Origin: Helicobacter_D sp964464895
Lineage (GTDB): Bacteria > Campylobacterota > Campylobacteria > Campylobacterales > Helicobacteraceae
DNA length: 64,000 nucleotides
Reading direction: 5' to 3'
Assembly (NCBI GenBank): GCA_964464895.1
Contig: CAYXGY010000003.1
Span: 86,627-150,626 of the forward strand
Part shown: piece after piece, positions 52,766-61,846 of the stretch
Layout of the letters: the number at the start of each line of letters is the position of its first letter
How positions within the stretch are numbered: the first letter of the stretch is position 1
Translations under genes and position numbers: made by a program
Notes under the pieces: generated by a model
The model's input: only the letters and a program-made list of their open reading frames with translations
Told to the model about the DNA's origin: nothing
Databases searched by the model: none

Positions 52766-53359
52766 TTACTTCAAGCTTTTAGTTAAAACATTATCAATCA
52801 ATCCATATTCTTGTGCTTCGTGGGCACTTAGATAGAAATCTCTATCCGTATCTTTGGCAATTTTTTCTAGTGGCTGATTCGTGTTAGCCGCCAAAATTTC
52901 ATTTAAACTAGCCTTGAGACGCAAAATCTCTTTTGCTTGGATTTCAATCTCTGTGGCTTGCCCTTGCGCACCTCCCATTGGCTGATGAATCATAATGCGA
53001 GAATTGGGCAGAGAATAACGTTTACCCCTCGTTCCACAACTCAACAAAAACGCACCCATACTTGCAGCTTGCCCGATACAAATCGTGCTAATATCTGGTT
53101 TGACATAATTCATTGTATCATAGATGCTAAGACCGCTTGTTACCACTCCACCGGGTGAATTGATATATAAATAAATATCCTTTTCTGGATCTTCTGCTTC
53201 TAAGAATAAAAGCTGTGCGACGATAGAGGAAGCCACTCCATCATCAATTTGTCCGCTTAATAAAATAATTCTATCTTTTAAAAGCCGAGAATAAATATCA
53301 TACGCCCGCTCACCTCGCCCTGATTTCTCAATGACCGTTGGCACATAATAGCTCATCAC
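52766..53359 (-). CDS. clpP: ATP-dependent Clp protease proteolytic subunit
   Basis: 197 aa serine protease. Catalytic Ser in GQAASMGAFLL near residue 99, His in MIHQPMGGAQGQ near 124 and Asp in DRDFYLSAHEAQEYGLID near 173. Works with ClpX or ClpA. Start overlaps the tig stop by 4 nt, the usual tig-clpP coupling. Confidence 0.96.
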   Translation of the reverse strand: MMSYYVPTVIEKSGRGERAYDIYSRLLKDRIILLSGQIDDGVASSIVAQLLFLEAEDPEKDIYLYINSPGGVVTSGLSIYDTMNYVKPDISTICIGQAASMGAFLLSCGTRGKRYSLPNSRIMIHQPMGGAQGQATEIEIQAKEILRLKASLNEILAANTNQPLEKIAKDTDRDFYLSAHEAQEYGLIDNVLTKSLK

Positions 53360-54657
53360 GCCCTCTTATCTAATAGAGCTGTTAGCACTCTATCTTCAAG
53401 CATTGCCATTTTAACAGCTGGAAGTAAATTATTATTTTTATAATATTCAAACATTGCTTTTGGATCTTGGCGCATTGCCATTGCTTCATAATAAACTGTA
53501 TTCACAACTTCATTGTCTGGAATATCTATCTTATCACGTTTTGCGATTGCATCAATGATAAAAGTTACACGCACACTTTTTTCTGCATTTTCTCTTTGCT
53601 CTTCACGTTTAGCTTTAAGCGTTTCAGGTTCTTTGGCGAGATTTGTTTGCTCTTCTTGAGAAAGAGACATTAAACTATTTCTAAAGAGCAAATCTATTTC
53701 CTGATGCACAATAGATTCTGGTAAATCAAATAAAATATTCTTATTGAGATTCTCAATCAAAATTTCTTTTAATTGATTATTATAGAGCTCTTGCTTTTTC
53801 TCACTTTGGAGTTGTGTTTTGATTTTTTCCCTCAATGTTTCGACGCTTGCATCTTTTTCTTCTGGTAAAAGTGTTTTAGCGAAATTATCATCAATCTCAA
53901 TTTTCCCTTTTGTTTGAATCTCCAATAACTTCACTTTAAAGACTGCTGGCTTGCCCGCTAGATGTGCAGCCTGATAATTTTCTGGGAAAGTTACATTGAT
54001 TTCTTTTTCTTCGCCTTTTTTCATACCAATTAATTGGTCTTCAAAACCCTCAATAAAGGACTTGCTACCAATTTTTAGCAAATAATTCTCCGCCTTACCT
54101 CCCTCAAAGGGCTTCTCATCAATAAAGCCCTCAAAATTGATTTTCGCATATTCTCCGTCTTTTAACTTACGTCTGCCATCTTCAATGCCTACGAGCGGTG
54201 CCCTCGCATTTGCAATCTCTTCAAGCCGTTTGGTTATATCCTCTTGCATAACTTCAGGGATTTTGACTTCTGGAATACAATCATCAAGATTATCAAGCGA
54301 AATCGTTGGAGTCAAACTCACTTGGATTTCAAGCTCAATTCCTGTGTCCTTTTTGTCAAACTTTGTAATGCGTGGGTCACCGATGAGCGCACTTGCCTCA
54401 ACCTTTAATTCTGTTAAAATATCTCGCAAAATCTCTTGCACACATTCTCTTTGCGCGTCTTCTTCTAATTGCTTGCCATAACGTTGCTTGATTGCACTTG
54501 CAGGCACATGCCCCTTACGAAATCCATCAATTTTGAAATTCTTACCCGCCGCCTTAGTTACCTTGTCTAATTTTTGGTTGAGTGTATCCATAGGAATCGT
54601 AGCTTGCGCGACTGCATTTGCACTATTAATGCTTGTTACTTTTAGACTTGAATTCAT
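53356..54657 (-). CDS. tig: trigger factor
   Basis: Ribosome-bound chaperone. 433 aa: ribosome-binding domain with FKIDGFRKGHVPASAIKQRYG near residue 40-60 (equivalent of the GFRxGKxP motif), FKBP-type PPIase domain about 155-245 (DGEYAKINFEGFIDEKPFEGG), then the helical chaperone domain. -10-like TAGAAT at 54702-54707 and TTGGAG upstream. First gene of the tig-clpP-GGDEF-def unit. Confidence 0.95.
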   Translation of the reverse strand: MNSSLKVTSINSANAVAQATIPMDTLNQKLDKVTKAAGKNFKIDGFRKGHVPASAIKQRYGKQLEEDAQRECVQEILRDILTELKVEASALIGDPRITKFDKKDTGIELEIQVSLTPTISLDNLDDCIPEVKIPEVMQEDITKRLEEIANARAPLVGIEDGRRKLKDGEYAKINFEGFIDEKPFEGGKAENYLLKIGSKSFIEGFEDQLIGMKKGEEKEINVTFPENYQAAHLAGKPAVFKVKLLEIQTKGKIEIDDNFAKTLLPEEKDASVETLREKIKTQLQSEKKQELYNNQLKEILIENLNKNILFDLPESIVHQEIDLLFRNSLMSLSQEEQTNLAKEPETLKAKREEQRENAEKSVRVTFIIDAIAKRDKIDIPDNEVVNTVYYEAMAMRQDPKAMFEYYKNNNLLPAVKMAMLEDRVLTALLDKRA

Positions 54658-54743
54658 TCTTTGCCTGCTCCAAAAATTTAATTTAATATGTTATGGCTTT
54701 TATTCTATCAAAATTTGTCTTAAACTACAAAATCCATAAGAAA

Positions 54744-57700
54744 TTAATCACCCAAGATTTCACGCACACCTTTGGAATTAGGCTCACTTAAGAATCCACG
54801 CGCCTGCATTTGTTCAATAATATTTGCTGCCTTATTATATCCAATCCCAAGCCTTCGCTGAATGTAACTAATAGAAGTTTTCCCATCGTTAAGAATAATA
54901 CGTTTTGCCTCTTCATACAGCTCATCAGTCTCTCCCTCTACGCGTAAGCCCAAGATTTCATCTTCATTAGGCATAAAGTTTTCATCATATTGTGGAGGGC
55001 ATTGGGATTTGATAAATTCCACAATTTTTTCAATCTCTGTTTCCATACTCCAAGGAGCGTGTAGGCGCACGATTCCTCCGCCTGGAGGCGTGAAAAGCAT
55101 ATCCCCTCTTCCAAGCAGTGATTCCGCGCCAAAACTATCCAAAATAACTTTGGAATCAATTTTTTGCCCCACTTTATAACTAATGCGTGAAGGTAGATTC
55201 GCCTTAATGAGTCCAGTTACAACATCTACACTTGGACGTTGCGTTGCAACAATCAAATGAATCCCACTCGCCCGCGCCATTTGCGCAAGACGCGAAATAG
55301 AGACTTCCGCCTCTTTGCCCCCACTCATCATCAAATCCGCTAGCTCATCAATAATCACTACAATATAAGGGAAAGGCTCAAAACCCTCAATTTCAGCCTT
55401 TTGATTATAGCCTTCAATATTCTTGATTCTTGCCTCACTCATCAAAGTATATCTTCGCTCCATTTCTTTTACTGTATTGTCTAACGCAATAATCGCCTTT
55501 TTAGGCTGCGTGATGACAGGAGTGAGCAAATGCGGAATCTCATTATAAATACTAAATTCTAGCATTTTGGGGTCAATCATAATCAGCTTAAGCTGTTTTG
55601 GGGAATTTTTATAGAGTAATGACAAAATCATCGCATTAATTCCCACGCTTTTACCGCTCCCTGTTGTTCCTGCAATCAATAAATGCGGAAGTTTTTTGAG
55701 GTCTGTTACAAAAGGATTCCCTACAATGTCTTTACCCAAAGCAAGCGTCAAAGGCGAGGCAGAATTTATAAACAAAGGATTCTCTAAAATCTCACGCAAG
55801 TAAATCGTTTCAATCTGAATGTTTGGAATCTCAATTCCCACCACATCTTTGCCCGGTACAGGAGCTTGAATCCTGATAGTTTTCGCACGCAATGCCATTG
55901 CCAAATCGTCTTGCAAAGTCAGAATCCGCGAGACTTTGACATTTGGGCTTGGACGAAACTCAAAGGTCGTAACAATGGGTCCAGAATAAGTTCTGACAAT
56001 ATCCCCCTCAATCTTAAACATTCGCAACTTGCTTAATAAATCATTGATTTTGCGGTCAATCTCGCCCTCGTCAATCTCTATATGCTCCTCTTTAGGAGCT
56101 TGTAAAAACTCTAGTTTAGGCAAAACAAAATCTTTGGATTCCACATTTTGTGGTGTGCTAGAAATCTCCAATGTGCTTAAGATTTCTTCATTTTCTGGAA
56201 TCCGCTTCACTAATGTACTAGAATCCTGATTTTGCGATGATTGCACGAGTGTTTGCTTGGAAAAGGGCACACAGGATTCTGCTTGAACAGATTGCATTGG
56301 GATATTAGAGGAAACATTTTGTTTGGGAAGCGCATTGCGTTTTTTAGAATCAAATAAGCTAATCACTTCTGCGACAGGAGTTTCAATTTCTTGGGAAGAT
56401 TCTTGAAGCAATGTCTCTTTTGGTAACAAACCCGCCTCATTAGAATTTCGTGATTCTATTGTATTGGCTTTTTTCTCTGATTCTTTTTCAAGCCCATAGC
56501 CATAACTTGGAATCCTATTGGCTGCAAAAGACGATGTATAATGAAAGGGAATTTCAGTTTTCCCTTGTGGCGGATTGGGTAGCTTTGGAGATTCTTTGAT
56601 AACTTCTTGTGCCACATTGGAGAGTGCCGATGTCTGTGAAGATTGGGATTCCATAAACTCTTGAATGACTTGCTTAATGATATGATTGAGTGCAGCAGGC
56701 TCTGTTTGCAATGGAGGCTCATTAGAATTTGTCTTGGAATCTTCATTGGATAAGGATTCTTGAGCAATCTTTTGCATTTCTTGGGGTTGGATTGGACGCG
56801 TGCTTTTAATCTTACCATAATAAAAAATCGTGCTAGGAGCGGTATTAGATTGTGATTCTTTGGGTTTGGATTCTTGGAAAGAATCTTTATTGATAGGATT
56901 ATCTTGCACGAGGCAATCGTGAGTGCCCACAGGTTCTTTATCATAATACGCACTAAAGGGCGTCGCGGCATAAAGATTTTTAGGATAGGCTTTAATAGGT
57001 TTTGGCTTAGTAGATTCTACTGCAAGAGTCTCCCGTGCAGTTTCACTCTCTTGTGGCAAATCTTGCGACTCTGCAAGAGAATCCTTTGATGCAAAAGTTG
57101 GCATAGGAGCTTGCAAGACCGACTTTTGTATCTCCTCATATTCTTCTTTTTTTATCAGCCGAATCACTTCCTCTTCTGGCGTCTGATCGCGATAGAGGAG
57201 GTTTTGCTCAAATCGTTTAAAATTCTCTAAATTTGCTATGGATTCTAATTGGAATCGTGTCGCATCAAAATCTTGTTGCTGGACTTCTTGCGGACTCACA
57301 ATCCGAATCTGTGGTGTATTATTTTGTTCCTTAGCGGTATTTTCTAAAGGATTATCCTCTCTTGTGGGTAGCTCAATCTCTTGCCTTAGTGCATCAATTT
57401 CGGTTTCAAAAGGTTGTTCTCCGCTAAAATCTTCTTGTGTTTCGTCTTGTGAAACTTCCTGTGTAGAATCCTCTGATTCCTCTTCTGTGTCATTTCGGAG
57501 ATTAAAGGCAAAGTTGGTTGGAGGTGGATTATTTTTGCTTTGTTCAATCAATTCTTCCAAAGTCAATGCGCGGGGAGCATTGGGTGCTTTTGTAAAAGAA
57601 AACAACGAAGAAGCGCGGGAATGGGATTCTTGTCTTTTGTGGCTTGATGAAACCTTTTGCAAATCCCCACTTTGCGAAGAATTTTCCTTAAAATTTTCAG

Positions 57701-58310
57701 ATTCCTGCTGATTTGTTGGGCTTGGGAGAGAAAAAAAGGCTTGAATGCGCAACAAAAGATTTCTTAGATTTTGTTTATTTTCGGCAACCTTTTCTCTTGG
57801 GATTTGGCTTTGCTTTAAGTCTTCTTTCAAATCTCTTAAGAGCATTTTTCCTAGCTCTTTGAAAGATTTTCCACTATATAAAACAATGCTAAAGGCGAAA
57901 CAAAACAATACTAAAATAAATACGCCCAAATGTGTAATAATCGGAGCAAGCACGCTATTAAAGGCAATCCCTAAAATACCTGCTTGTTCAAAAAACAAAC
58001 CCTGTAATACAAGCAGAGCAAAAATGCCAATCATCACACCAAGCGTTTTTTCTAAGAATCGGCTACTTTTAAAATTCAATGGAGTTTTGGTGTGATAGAT
58101 AAAAAAGGCTGCAACCAATAGCCAAATATAGCCCAAATAACCAAATAACCAAAATTGGATTTGTGCAACATTAGCAAACCCAAGAATATTCAAAGCACCA
58201 AAAATTGTAAAAATTTCTAAGATTAATAATGCAGAAATGATAAATGTCTTATAGGAAGTTTTTTGCTTTAAGAATCGTTCTAATGAAGTTTTTAAAAAAT
58301 TTGTTTTAAT
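54744..58310 (-). CDS. ftsK: DNA translocase FtsK, probable ATT start
   Basis: Septal DNA pump that resolves chromosome dimers. About 1188 aa: N-terminal TM helices in the first 130 residues, a very long Gln/Ser/Glu-rich linker (about 200-720), motor domain with Walker A LIAGTTGSGKSVG near 880 and Walker B VVIIDELADLMM near 980, and a C-terminal gamma winged helix (TSISYIQRRLGIGYNKAANII). The frame has no ATG. TTG at 58193 would remove the first TM helix and has no ribosome site. ATT at 58310, read as (M)KTNFLKTSLERF, lies 6 nt after AAGGA and supplies a complete first helix, so it is preferred. Confidence 0.85.
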   Translation of the reverse strand: MKTNFLKTSLERFLKQKTSYKTFIISALLILEIFTIFGALNILGFANVAQIQFWLFGYLGYIWLLVAAFFIYHTKTPLNFKSSRFLEKTLGVMIGIFALLVLQGLFFEQAGILGIAFNSVLAPIITHLGVFILVLFCFAFSIVLYSGKSFKELGKMLLRDLKEDLKQSQIPREKVAENKQNLRNLLLRIQAFFSLPSPTNQQESENFKENSSQSGDLQKVSSSHKRQESHSRASSLFSFTKAPNAPRALTLEELIEQSKNNPPPTNFAFNLRNDTEEESEDSTQEVSQDETQEDFSGEQPFETEIDALRQEIELPTREDNPLENTAKEQNNTPQIRIVSPQEVQQQDFDATRFQLESIANLENFKRFEQNLLYRDQTPEEEVIRLIKKEEYEEIQKSVLQAPMPTFASKDSLAESQDLPQESETARETLAVESTKPKPIKAYPKNLYAATPFSAYYDKEPVGTHDCLVQDNPINKDSFQESKPKESQSNTAPSTIFYYGKIKSTRPIQPQEMQKIAQESLSNEDSKTNSNEPPLQTEPAALNHIIKQVIQEFMESQSSQTSALSNVAQEVIKESPKLPNPPQGKTEIPFHYTSSFAANRIPSYGYGLEKESEKKANTIESRNSNEAGLLPKETLLQESSQEIETPVAEVISLFDSKKRNALPKQNVSSNIPMQSVQAESCVPFSKQTLVQSSQNQDSSTLVKRIPENEEILSTLEISSTPQNVESKDFVLPKLEFLQAPKEEHIEIDEGEIDRKINDLLSKLRMFKIEGDIVRTYSGPIVTTFEFRPSPNVKVSRILTLQDDLAMALRAKTIRIQAPVPGKDVVGIEIPNIQIETIYLREILENPLFINSASPLTLALGKDIVGNPFVTDLKKLPHLLIAGTTGSGKSVGINAMILSLLYKNSPKQLKLIMIDPKMLEFSIYNEIPHLLTPVITQPKKAIIALDNTVKEMERRYTLMSEARIKNIEGYNQKAEIEGFEPFPYIVVIIDELADLMMSGGKEAEVSISRLAQMARASGIHLIVATQRPSVDVVTGLIKANLPSRISYKVGQKIDSKVILDSFGAESLLGRGDMLFTPPGGGIVRLHAPWSMETEIEKIVEFIKSQCPPQYDENFMPNEDEILGLRVEGETDELYEEAKRIILNDGKTSISYIQRRLGIGYNKAANIIEQMQARGFLSEPNSKGVREILGD

Positions 58311-58337
58311 AGTAATTCCTTAAAAATATCTATAAAG

Positions 58338-58437
58338 TGGCGAGAGGGTGAGAGAATCGAACTCCCCAGCAAATAGACACCTATTCACTCAAATGGGTTT
58401 GAAGCCCACGATGCCCACCAGAGACATACACCCTCCA
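58338..58437 (-). tRNA. selC: tRNA-Sec (anticodon TCA)
   Basis: Long class II tRNA of about 100 nt with encoded CCA. Anticodon arm GGGC-TTCAAA-CCC gives TCA; there is an extended D stem (ATGTC/GGCAT), a long variable arm (GAATAGGTGTCTATTT region) and T arm GGGAG-TTCGATT-CTCTC. The acceptor pairs as GGAGGGT with ACCCTCT, but the outermost base before discriminator G is an unpaired C opposite T, giving a frayed end. Implies selenoprotein synthesis (for example formate dehydrogenase) elsewhere in the genome. Confidence 0.88.
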
Positions 58438-58534
58438 CAAGCTCACAAATTCAAAAGCATTCTATTAAGTAAAAAGAGATGAGAATTTAGCGCAATTTTA
58501 CTTAATTTTCATTGAGTTTATTTAAATTTTGAAA

Positions 58535-59314
58535 TTAAAATTCTACCAATTCTCGCTCTCTCTTGCGATACACTGCGCATTTTGTATAGCCTATTTGTTT
58601 GGCGAGTGATTCTAACTCCAAACGTTGGAAGCCGATTTGTTCTACTGCGTGCGCATCACTCCCAAAACTAATAGGAATCTCTAGTGCAAACGCCATTTGC
58701 AAGATTTCTATGCTTGGATATTGTTCTTTGACTTCTTTGCGGAATCCCGCTGCATTGATTTCTACGCACATATTGGCTTTTTTTACGGCTTTGAGCACCG
58801 ATTCTATTTGCGGACGCAAATCCTTTGTCGGACGATAATTAAAGATTTTTAACAAATCCATATGCGCCAAAATATCAAATTTTCCACTCTTTGCTAACAT
58901 TTCTGTGGCTTTGAAATATTCCACCCAACAATCATTAATATCACGCTTGGCATATTCTCGGATAAATTCCGGATTGTCAAACCCCCAATCACCTAGGAAA
59001 TGCACCGCCCCGATTCTATAATCTAATGGTAAATCAAACAATCTTTCCTCTATCAAAGGGGGTAAAAAATCAATTTCAAGTGCCGTTAGAATCTCAATTT
59101 GATTAGTATATTTTTCTTTGAGTCTTGCAATTTCATTCAGATAAAAAGGCAAATCTTTAAAGTCCATACGATATTGCGTATCAAAATTCATCGGATTATG
59201 GCAAGAAAATCCAAAAGTATCAATTTTCTCCTTGATTGCCTGCAAGACATATTCTTCCATTGTGCCACTTGCGTGCTTGCAAAGGCTTGTGTGATTGTGC
59301 AAATCCACCCTCAT
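58535..59314 (-). CDS. PHP-domain histidinol-phosphatase (HisJ/HisK-type)
   Basis: 259 aa metal-dependent phosphatase. PHP motifs: VDLHNHTSLCKHA at the N-terminus, FGFSCHNPM near residue 36, ALEIDFLP near 81, GAVHFLGDWGFD near 104, DILAHMDLLKIF near 150 and FGSDAHAVEQIG near 218. The order and length match the HisJ-type histidinol-phosphate phosphatase, fitting hisH and hisA in this window. AAGGA before the ATG. Confidence 0.85.
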   Translation of the reverse strand: MRVDLHNHTSLCKHASGTMEEYVLQAIKEKIDTFGFSCHNPMNFDTQYRMDFKDLPFYLNEIARLKEKYTNQIEILTALEIDFLPPLIEERLFDLPLDYRIGAVHFLGDWGFDNPEFIREYAKRDINDCWVEYFKATEMLAKSGKFDILAHMDLLKIFNYRPTKDLRPQIESVLKAVKKANMCVEINAAGFRKEVKEQYPSIEILQMAFALEIPISFGSDAHAVEQIGFQRLELESLAKQIGYTKCAVYRKRERELVEF

Positions 59315-59340
59315 TTAAAATCCTTAAACCAAGATTGGGC

Positions 59341-59820
59341 TTAACCCATTTTCTTTTCCATTTCTTTGGTGATATGCAAACTCAAAACATGCTTATCAAA
59401 CACTGCAATATAAAACATTGCATCAAAAATCTTAATGTCAAGCACAAAACCTTCTACTTTTACCTCGCGTTTCTTAGTGTCCTCTTGTAAGGTTTCTGCG
59501 CGAAACAATACCTCATTGCCTAGCTCAATGGGTGCTAAAAACTTTACTTCCGCACCGATGACCACTCCATTAGGATTATTCACAGCCAAAAGCGCGCTAT
59601 ATGCAGCACTTGAAAATAAATTGCCTGAATGAATCAATCCATTTTTATCCACCACCATTTTGCCGCTTGTTTCTAACAAAACAGAAGATTTACCATATTT
59701 TTGTTCCTTGATTGTGCCATTATTCAAGTCAATATTCAAACACGCTTTTTGCAAGACCGCATCAGCGTCTGGTTTGTTTAAAAAATCCTCTTCTTCAGGC
59801 TTTATAAAATCCTCGTCCAT
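59341..59820 (-). CDS. hotdog-fold thioesterase-like protein
   Basis: 159 aa. An acidic N-terminus (1-35) precedes a single hotdog domain: ETSGKMVVDKNGLIHSGNLFSSAAYSALLAVNNPNGVVIGAEVKFLAPIELG resembles the PaaI/FapR class. Probably acts on an acyl-CoA or acyl-ACP; H. pylori has an uncharacterised homologue. -10 box TATAAT at 59844-59849 and AAGGAG. 26 nt upstream of the PHP gene, same unit. Confidence 0.75.
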   Translation of the reverse strand: MDEDFIKPEEEDFLNKPDADAVLQKACLNIDLNNGTIKEQKYGKSSVLLETSGKMVVDKNGLIHSGNLFSSAAYSALLAVNNPNGVVIGAEVKFLAPIELGNEVLFRAETLQEDTKKREVKVEGFVLDIKIFDAMFYIAVFDKHVLSLHITKEMEKKMG

Positions 59821-59885
59821 TCATTCTCCTTACCATATCGTAAATTATAACATATCGCAAACGAATCTGTCGTCTTTATTAATGC

Positions 59886-59891
59886 TATAAT
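59886..59891 (+). promoter_or_regulatory. -10 box for the PglA-PglC fusion gene
   Basis: TATAAT in ATGCTATAATTC, 29 nt upstream of the ATG; AAGGG ribosome site at 59911-59915. Confidence 0.6.
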
Positions 59892-59920
59892 TCTAATATT
59901 TTGCAATTTCAAGGGTTTTA

Positions 59921-61726
59921 ATGAAAGTTTTATTTCTCTCACACACGGATTCTAATCTCTATCTTTTTCGCCTGCCCATTATGCTAGCTCTCAAAGCGCA
60001 AGGAAACGAAGTCATTGCGCTAATACCCAAAGGAGCAGACTTTGATAAATTTGCCCCACTTGGCATACAGGCGATAGAATATTCTATCAATAGGGGAAGC
60101 CTCAATCCACTAGGTGCTCTTAAAACGATTCAAGAGATTACAAGAATCCTGCGACAAACCAAGCCAGACATTGTGCATACCTTTATGCTAAAGCCAAATA
60201 TTTATGGTTCGTTTGCAGCTTATTTCGCGGGTAGAGAATGTGTGATTAACAGCCTCACAGGCTTAGGAAGCTTTTATATTGATGAGAGCCCAAAATCGCT
60301 TATTTTACGATTCGTTATAGAATCCCTCAACCGCATTGCCTTTAAAATTGCCAAAAAAGTGCTTTTTCAAAATCGTGATGACTTGGAATTGTATCTACAA
60401 AAAGGAATCCTCACGCAAGAAAAGGCTGTATTGATTAAAGGCTCTGGCATTGACACACAAGCCTTTGCGCCCGCAAATCAAGAATCTTATCACATAATGC
60501 GCCAAAAATTAAGTGAGGAATTACATCTGCCTATCACAAAAGATTCCATTCTTACACTGATGATTGCGCGCGCAATTGCACATAAAGGAGTCAAGGAATA
60601 TTACAAAGCCGCAGAAATGCTTAAGATGAAGAATCCCAATTCTCTCTTTTTATATGTGGGCGGAGTGGATTTAGGCAATCTTGCACCTATGCGCGAGGAG
60701 TTTTTAAGAAACTCGTCGGCAGTCATCTATCTAGGACAACGCAATGATATACGCGAGCTTATAGGGGCATGTGATTTATTCGTTTTGCCAAGTTATCGCG
60801 AGGGGATTCCACGTACGCTTTTGGAGGCTGGAAGTATGGCAAAACCACTCATCACAACCAATGCGGTAGGCTGTCGTGAAGTGGTAGAAAATGGCAAAAA
60901 CGGCTTCTTAGTTCCTATTGGGGACGCAGACGCATTAGCACAAAGAATTGCGCAACTTAGTGAGGATAAAGATTTGCGCGTGCATTTTGGGCAAGCAAGC
61001 AGAGAAAAAGTCTGTGCCGAGTTTAGCACAGAGACTATTGTTCAGAGCTATTTATCTTTGTATCACTCGGTCTTGGATTCTAAGCAATCCTCGCCCCATA
61101 GAATCTACAAAGACTTTGTCAAGCCTGTTTTAGATATTTCACTTGGGACTATTTTGCTCGTGCTCTTTTCCCCTATTTTGCTTCTAACTGCCTTGCTTAT
61201 CCGCATCAAACTCGGTTCGCCTGTATTTTTTACACAAGAGCGTCCGGGCAAAGAGGGTAAGATTTTTAAGATTTATAAGTTTCGCACGATGAACAATGCA
61301 CGCAACGAAAAGGGAGAATTGCTACCTGATGAAGTGAGGCTTACACGTTTTGGCAAGCTGATTCGCAAAAGCAGCCTAGATGAGCTACCCCAACTCCTAA
61401 ATGTCTTAAAAGGCGAAATGAGTTTTGTGGGTCCGCGTCCGCTCTTGGTGGAATATTTGCCACTATATTCCACAGAACAAGCGCGTCGCCACGAAGTCAA
61501 ACCCGGCATCACAGGTTGGGCACAAATCAATGGACGCAATGCGATTTCTTGGGAGGAAAAATTCGCATTAGATGTATGGTATGTGAATCATCTTAGCTTT
61601 TGGCTAGATTGTAAGATTCTATGGGGGACTTTTTATAAAGTTCTCAAACGCAAAGACATTCACTCTAGCACAAGTGCGACAATGGAGAAGTTTCAAGGTA
61701 GCAAAACGCGTTCTTGTGAGGAATAA
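59921..61726 (+). CDS. fused glycosyltransferase / phosphoglycosyl transferase (PglA-PglC fusion)
   Basis: 601 aa with two enzymes. Residues 1-370: GT4-family glycosyltransferase resembling Campylobacter PglA, with VLFLSHTDSNLYLFRLPIM, ARAIAHKGVKEYYKAAEML near 205 and the donor-site LPSYREGIPRTLLEAGSMAKP near 290. Residues about 390-595: monotopic phosphoglycosyl transferase resembling PglC, with a re-entrant hydrophobic helix (ISLGTILLVLFSPILLLTAL), IYKFRTM, the catalytic Asp-Glu in SSLDELPQLLNVLKG near 490, SFVGPRPLL and PGITGWAQINGRNAISWE. PglC puts a sugar phosphate on undecaprenyl phosphate and PglA adds the next sugar; in C. jejuni they are separate proteins. No other pgl gene is adjacent. 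Confidence 0.88.
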   Translation: MKVLFLSHTDSNLYLFRLPIMLALKAQGNEVIALIPKGADFDKFAPLGIQAIEYSINRGSLNPLGALKTIQEITRILRQTKPDIVHTFMLKPNIYGSFAAYFAGRECVINSLTGLGSFYIDESPKSLILRFVIESLNRIAFKIAKKVLFQNRDDLELYLQKGILTQEKAVLIKGSGIDTQAFAPANQESYHIMRQKLSEELHLPITKDSILTLMIARAIAHKGVKEYYKAAEMLKMKNPNSLFLYVGGVDLGNLAPMREEFLRNSSAVIYLGQRNDIRELIGACDLFVLPSYREGIPRTLLEAGSMAKPLITTNAVGCREVVENGKNGFLVPIGDADALAQRIAQLSEDKDLRVHFGQASREKVCAEFSTETIVQSYLSLYHSVLDSKQSSPHRIYKDFVKPVLDISLGTILLVLFSPILLLTALLIRIKLGSPVFFTQERPGKEGKIFKIYKFRTMNNARNEKGELLPDEVRLTRFGKLIRKSSLDELPQLLNVLKGEMSFVGPRPLLVEYLPLYSTEQARRHEVKPGITGWAQINGRNAISWEEKFALDVWYVNHLSFWLDCKILWGTFYKVLKRKDIHSSTSATMEKFQGSKTRSCEE

Positions 61727-61791
61727 ACAAAACAAGAAACAAAGCAATCAATACCAAATCCTTTCTAAAAGATTCCATTGCAAATTGCCAC

Positions 61792-61825
61792 GACTTGATA
61801 AATCAAGTCTCGCAAGGACAAAAAG
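61792..61825. repeat. palindrome between convergent genes with repeat-like end
   Basis: GACTTGAT-AA-ATCAAGTC (61792-61809) is a perfect palindrome in the 120-nt gap between the convergent PglA-PglC and C39 genes; the adjoining CTCGCAAGGACAAAAAG almost copies the right end of the element at 48212-48339. Could serve as a bidirectional terminator; no T-run is present. Confidence 0.45.
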
Positions 61826-61846
61826 GCATTCTTTATCACAATTAAG

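Noticed and set aside
57238..57711. Long open frames on the plus strand inside ftsK, such as a Ser/Cys-rich 157-residue frame
   Set aside because: Antisense shadow of the low-complexity Gln/Ser/Glu linker of FtsK; no ribosome site or family match.
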